Positions 5,932 to 8,314 of a stretch of 8,314 bases of DNA are shown here, in pieces. Numbering within the stretch: the stretch's first letter is position 1; each line of letters starts with the position of its first letter. The DNA lies in NCBI GenBank assembly GCA_964345215.1, contig CAYFQH010000065.1, forward strand, positions 1 through 8,314. The letters are read 5' to 3'. The notes under the pieces are model-generated. The model worked only from the letters and a program-made list of their open reading frames with translations. It was not told the origin of the DNA and searched no databases. A program made the position numbers and the translations under genes. Source of the stretch: CAYFQH01 sp964345215. Its GTDB lineage: Bacteria; Bacillota; Clostridia; Christensenellales; Aristaeellaceae.

Positions 5932-7746
5932 ATGAAAAACTTGCAAAAAGTGCTATCTTTTATGTTGGTGCTGGCCCTTGGCTTAGGCATGACGGCCTTG
6001 GGAGAAAATGCTGCCCCTGCCGCCAACAACCTGGTTATTAAGGTAGTTACAGATGAAAAAACCGTTCCTCAATTTTATACCCCCCTTACTTTAAACGGCC
6101 TAAACCATATAGTGTATGCCTATAATGATACGAAGGGAAATACCCAGTTTAGGGTCTACGGCGAATTAAACGGCGCCCTGGGCTTTTATCCGGTAAACAT
6201 TGCCATAGCAGGTCAAAACACAGGTGTTCAAGGAGTAGAGCCTACCTATACCATCAGTGTAGAAGCCAACCTGCAGCAAATTGTAGATGACCCGCTTACT
6301 GCCGGGGTTGCAAAAGCTGCGGCCCAAGGACCCAGTGTAGTTCCCCAGGGTTACCAAAAATGGGGTACCCAAGCCAACCTGTATTACTTTACCAATACCT
6401 TTGGTGAATGGGAGTACCGTTTGTACGGCACCTTTGACGATGTGAACGCAGCCTTCTATCCCGCCTTTGGCGAAACCGGCACAGCCGTGCCCGGTGCCCT
6501 GGCTGTTGAAACCACAAACGATCAACTGTTTATGCCTCAAGGGGCCCAGTATGCCGATAAACCGGCCACCATGGCCCAAGGCTGGCAAAGGCAGGTTTTG
6601 ATTGCTTTAAACGGCACAAGCCACGGTGTGAAAACGGCCTTGCCCGAATTTACCACCGTCCAAAACGTCCCCCAGCCTACCCCACAAATTATTTATGCAA
6701 CCCCTGCCCCGGGCAGCACAACCCAAAAACCCTCTAGCGGCAGTGGCGCCGGGGGCAACACTTTAAGCCAGGGCAGCAAAGGAGAACAAGTGCTTCTTTT
6801 AACCAGAAGGCTGGTTATTCTAGGCTATATGAACAACGCTACCCGCACTTATGATAAAAACGTAGCTTCCGCTGTAAAACGCTTCCAACGGGATTACGGC
6901 CTGATTGCAGACGGGATGGCAGGAGATTCAACCCTTAAAAAGATTAACGGCCTTGTACCCTCCACCAGCTATTTAAGCCTGAATCATTCGGGCAGCCGGG
7001 TAACGGAACTAACCAGAAAATTGGTAAAGCTTGGCTATTTAAGCCAAGAAAACAATTACTTTGACAAAACCGTAGAGCAGGCTGTTCGCTCCTTCCAACG
7101 GGATTATGGCCTCAGTATCGACGGGATTGTGGGCCCCAACACCGAGCGCAAGTTAAACAACGCTGCTTCGGGAATCACCCCCAGTGATCCTTACTGGGCG
7201 CTGTACAGTTCCAGGCTCCTTAAAAAAGGCAATAGCGGCGAGGCGGTGTATCAGCTAAGCCAGCGGCTGGTTGAGTTAGGCTTTTTAATCTACACCAACC
7301 GAACTTTTGACCAAACCATGGCCGATGGGGTGCAAAGTTTTCAACTAAGCCAAGGGCTAAAAGGCGACGGCATTGTAGGAGCTCAAACCTTAAAGGCTCT
7401 TAAAAACCCTCAAAAACCCCTGCCCTCCACACCTCAGCCTTTTCCCACAGGCAGGCCTTCGCCTCTGCCACCAGAGGTAACACCCACCCAGTTAGAACCG
7501 GTGGTTACCACTCCAGGACCAACGGTTACCACTCCAGGACCAACGGTTACCACTCCAGGACCAACGGTTACCACTCCAGGACCAACGGTAGTTGATTCTA
7601 ATAATCCAAACACGGAACCGGCAAAAGAAACAGAAAAGCCAGCTACTACGGAGCAGAGCACCCAAACGGGTGAAACCGATACCGGTAATCAAACCAATCC
7701 CAACAATGAGAATAATCAAAGTAATGAGGGTAACCAAACCCCATAA
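5932..7746 (+). CDS. Secreted modular protein with three peptidoglycan-binding repeats and Pro/Thr-rich tail
   Basis: 604 residues. A signal peptide (1-24: MKNLQK, core VLSFMLVLALGLGMTAL, likely cut after ALG) exports it. Residues about 35-245 contain a module seen twice: VYAYNDTK...FRVYGELNG...FYPV (61-88) and LYYFTNTF...YRLYGTFDD...FYPA (150-178). I do not recognise the family. After a Pro/Ser/Gly linker come three PG_binding_1-type repeats of 61 residues (278-338, 348-408, 430-490), each with LV-x-LG-(Y/F) or a close variant, a central F-Q segment and a DG-x-x-G turn. The tail (about 495-604) is Pro/Thr-rich, with TTPGPTV four times, then an Asn/Gln/Thr-rich end. There is no catalytic domain, LPxTG motif or membrane anchor, so it probably holds to the wall non-covalently. 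It appears monocistronic, between its own promoter and a terminator. Its function is unknown. Confidence 0.9.
   Translation: MKNLQKVLSFMLVLALGLGMTALGENAAPAANNLVIKVVTDEKTVPQFYTPLTLNGLNHIVYAYNDTKGNTQFRVYGELNGALGFYPVNIAIAGQNTGVQGVEPTYTISVEANLQQIVDDPLTAGVAKAAAQGPSVVPQGYQKWGTQANLYYFTNTFGEWEYRLYGTFDDVNAAFYPAFGETGTAVPGALAVETTNDQLFMPQGAQYADKPATMAQGWQRQVLIALNGTSHGVKTALPEFTTVQNVPQPTPQIIYATPAPGSTTQKPSSGSGAGGNTLSQGSKGEQVLLLTRRLVILGYMNNATRTYDKNVASAVKRFQRDYGLIADGMAGDSTLKKINGLVPSTSYLSLNHSGSRVTELTRKLVKLGYLSQENNYFDKTVEQAVRSFQRDYGLSIDGIVGPNTERKLNNAASGITPSDPYWALYSSRLLKKGNSGEAVYQLSQRLVELGFLIYTNRTFDQTMADGVQSFQLSQGLKGDGIVGAQTLKALKNPQKPLPSTPQPFPTGRPSPLPPEVTPTQLEPVVTTPGPTVTTPGPTVTTPGPTVTTPGPTVVDSNNPNTEPAKETEKPATTEQSTQTGETDTGNQTNPNNENNQSNEGNQTP
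7503..7586 (+). repeat. Four identical 21-bp tandem repeats encoding TTPGPTV
   Basis: Units 7503-7523, 7524-7544, 7545-7565 and 7566-7586 are identical at every base, including silent positions. Each adds one copy of the seven-residue unit TTPGPTV (in phase shift) to the Pro/Thr-rich stalk. A 21-bp period keeps the frame, so gain or loss of units would only change stalk length. Confidence 0.95.
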
Positions 7747-7768
7747 AAAAATTTTTATGTCAATAAGG

Positions 7769-7809
7769 ATAAACAGCGCAGGTCGGAAAACACGGCCTGC
7801 GCTGTTTAT
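7769..7809 (+). terminator. Intrinsic terminator after the secreted protein gene
   Basis: A 14-bp perfect stem, with left arm 7769-7782 (core AAACAGCGCAGG) and right arm 7796-7809 (core CCTGCGCTGTTT), a 13-nt loop, and a T-rich tail (TTTATTAT). It lies 22 bp after the stop codon. The left flank is A/T-rich, so it could also act on the minus strand. Confidence 0.87.
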
Positions 7810-8000
7810 TATCAAAGCAAATAAAAAGAACCTGTTTTTAAAGGTTGAATGCAACACGAAGCTAAAGAAGAGGCGCCAAAAAGAACGAACGCATGAGTAA
7901 GAAGCATTTTCATATGGTTGAAATAATTTTTAACATCTTCTCTTGAAGGAGTACATACATTCTCTTTTTTCCTCTCTTCATATGGTAAAATCCTTCTGCC

Positions 8001-8090
8001 CAGGCAAAAGCAACAATGGAAAATTCACCCCTGTGGAAAAGTTTTTGAAATAGATATCCACTTTATTTAGTGCTCTTATCTGTTTGCCTG
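8001..8090. repeat. Nested inverted repeats, possible structured RNA
   Basis: An outer perfect 8-bp pair, CAGGCAAA (8001-8008) and TTTGCCTG (8083-8090), encloses an inner 5-bp pair, GTGGA (8033-8037) and TCCAC (8057-8061). Transcribed on either strand this could form a long stem with a large internal loop. The pairing is limited and could be chance. Confidence 0.25.
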
Positions 8091-8191
8091 TTATTTCATC
8101 GTCCCTTTATAAAAAAGAGACATGCTTTTTTGGAGCATATTCTTTTAGTCTGAAAACCACAATAATATGCAAAAGCCTGTTCCATAAGACA

Positions 8192-8220
8192 TTGAAACAT
8201 CGGCCATAGCATGCTACATT
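8192..8220 (+). promoter_or_regulatory. Putative sigma-A promoter for the gene starting at 8275
   Basis: TTGAAA (8192-8197), a 17-bp spacer, then TACATT (8215-8220), matching five of six and four of six positions. It would give a leader of roughly 48 nt before the start codon. Confidence 0.4.
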
Positions 8221-8262
8221 AGTCTTAACATATGATCGTTTTTACAAAAATTAAAAATTAAC

Positions 8263-8269
8263 GGAGGTG
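8263..8269 (+). promoter_or_regulatory. Strong ribosome binding site choosing the second of two ATGs
   Basis: GGAGGTG precedes adjacent codons ATG (8272) and ATG (8275). The GGAGG core ends 7 nt before 8275 but only 4 nt before 8272, so 8275 is the better start. Confidence 0.65.
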
Positions 8270-8274
8270 GGATG

Positions 8275-8314
8275 ATGGCTAATCATGACAATCAAAAAAA
8301 ATCCACAAAACTGA
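8275..8314 (+). CDS. 5' end of an unidentified gene (partial)
   Basis: Thirteen codons are visible before the window ends: MANHDNQKKSTKL. The strong ribosome binding site and the candidate promoter upstream support a real gene. The polar, lysine-rich start would suit the cytoplasmic N-terminus of a membrane protein, a small spore protein or many others. No function can be assigned. Confidence 0.6.
   Translation, partial: MANHDNQKKSTKL

Larger units (their letters stand above)
7747..8274. other. Long AT-rich intergenic region
   Basis: 528 bp without a recognisable gene. It holds the terminator at 7769-7809, the decamer TTCATATGGT twice (7909-7918 and 7977-7986), nested inverted repeats (8001-8090), a hairpin-capable stretch at 8101-8121 that pairs better as minus-strand RNA, and a possible promoter at 8192-8220. 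Two tiny overlapping minus-strand frames with a plausible ribosome binding site are described under findings. No known riboswitch or small RNA is identified. Confidence 0.5.

Noticed and set aside
5679..6029. Minus-strand open frame of 116 codons with a Leu/Ile/Phe-rich, membrane-like stretch in the murB divergent region
   Set aside because: It begins inside the well-supported secreted-protein gene, runs through promoter sequence, and its hydrophobicity follows from an A/T-rich, purine-biased strand. There is no good ribosome binding site or family match.
7592..7900. Plus-strand open frame overlapping the end of the secreted protein and its terminator
   Set aside because: It is a shifted reading of the repeat-rich tail and crosses the terminator hairpin; very basic composition without family features.
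8032..8061. DnaA-box-like words (TGTGGAAAA and ATATCCACT), suggesting an origin
   Set aside because: Each differs from TTATCCACA by two mismatches, there are only two, and no dnaA or dnaN lies nearby.
8135..8163. Sporulation sigma-E-like promoter (GCATATT, 14-bp spacer, ACCACAAT)
   Set aside because: The -35 fits well but the -10 lacks the first three important bases (CAT), and a better sigma-A-type promoter lies nearer the downstream gene.

Overview
The window looks like a chromosomal segment of a Clostridia-type Firmicute. The evidence is strong GGAGG-type ribosome binding sites, use of GTG and TTG starts, a murB-rapZ-whiA-HPr gene order typical of Firmicutes, and cell-wall proteins with Gram-positive architecture. 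No mobile element, CRISPR array, tRNA or rRNA is visible. Apart from the non-coding stretches the region reads as ordinary core genome.

Layout. (1) 1-206, plus strand: the 3' end of a DnaC/DnaI-type helicase-loader ATPase. (2) 399-2247, plus strand: a compact three-gene operon made of inorganic pyrophosphatase (ppa), an ArsC/Spx-fold protein that has lost every cysteine, and a secreted protein with a bacterial Ig-like segment and a CHAP-like cysteine amidase domain. It ends at a strong hairpin (2289-2323) that probably serves both converging operons. (3) 5628-2463, minus strand: murB, rapZ, whiA and an HPr-like gene, tightly packed. yvcK, usually found between rapZ and whiA, is absent. The HPr-like protein has Lys at the active-site His15 position but keeps Ser46, so it is Crh-like rather than a sugar-transport phosphocarrier. 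(4) 5629-5931: a divergent intergenic region with a plausible promoter for each side. (5) 5932-7746, plus strand: a large secreted protein with a duplicated N-terminal module of unknown function, three peptidoglycan-binding repeats, and a Pro/Thr-rich tail containing four identical 21-bp repeats, followed by a clear terminator. (6) 7747-8274: a 528-bp AT-rich gap with the terminator, nested inverted repeats, a possible promoter and two very small overlapping minus-strand reading frames. (7) 8275 to the end: the first 13 codons of an unidentified gene.

Taken together the genes concern cell-envelope growth and its control: MurB (precursor synthesis), RapZ and WhiA (regulation), a Crh-like protein (possible metabolic sensing), and two exported wall-associated proteins. 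The most notable points are two proteins that keep a known fold but have lost its catalytic residue (the ArsC-like and HPr-like proteins), the missing yvcK, and the modular secreted protein. I do not see a clearly new system such as a defence island or retroelement.
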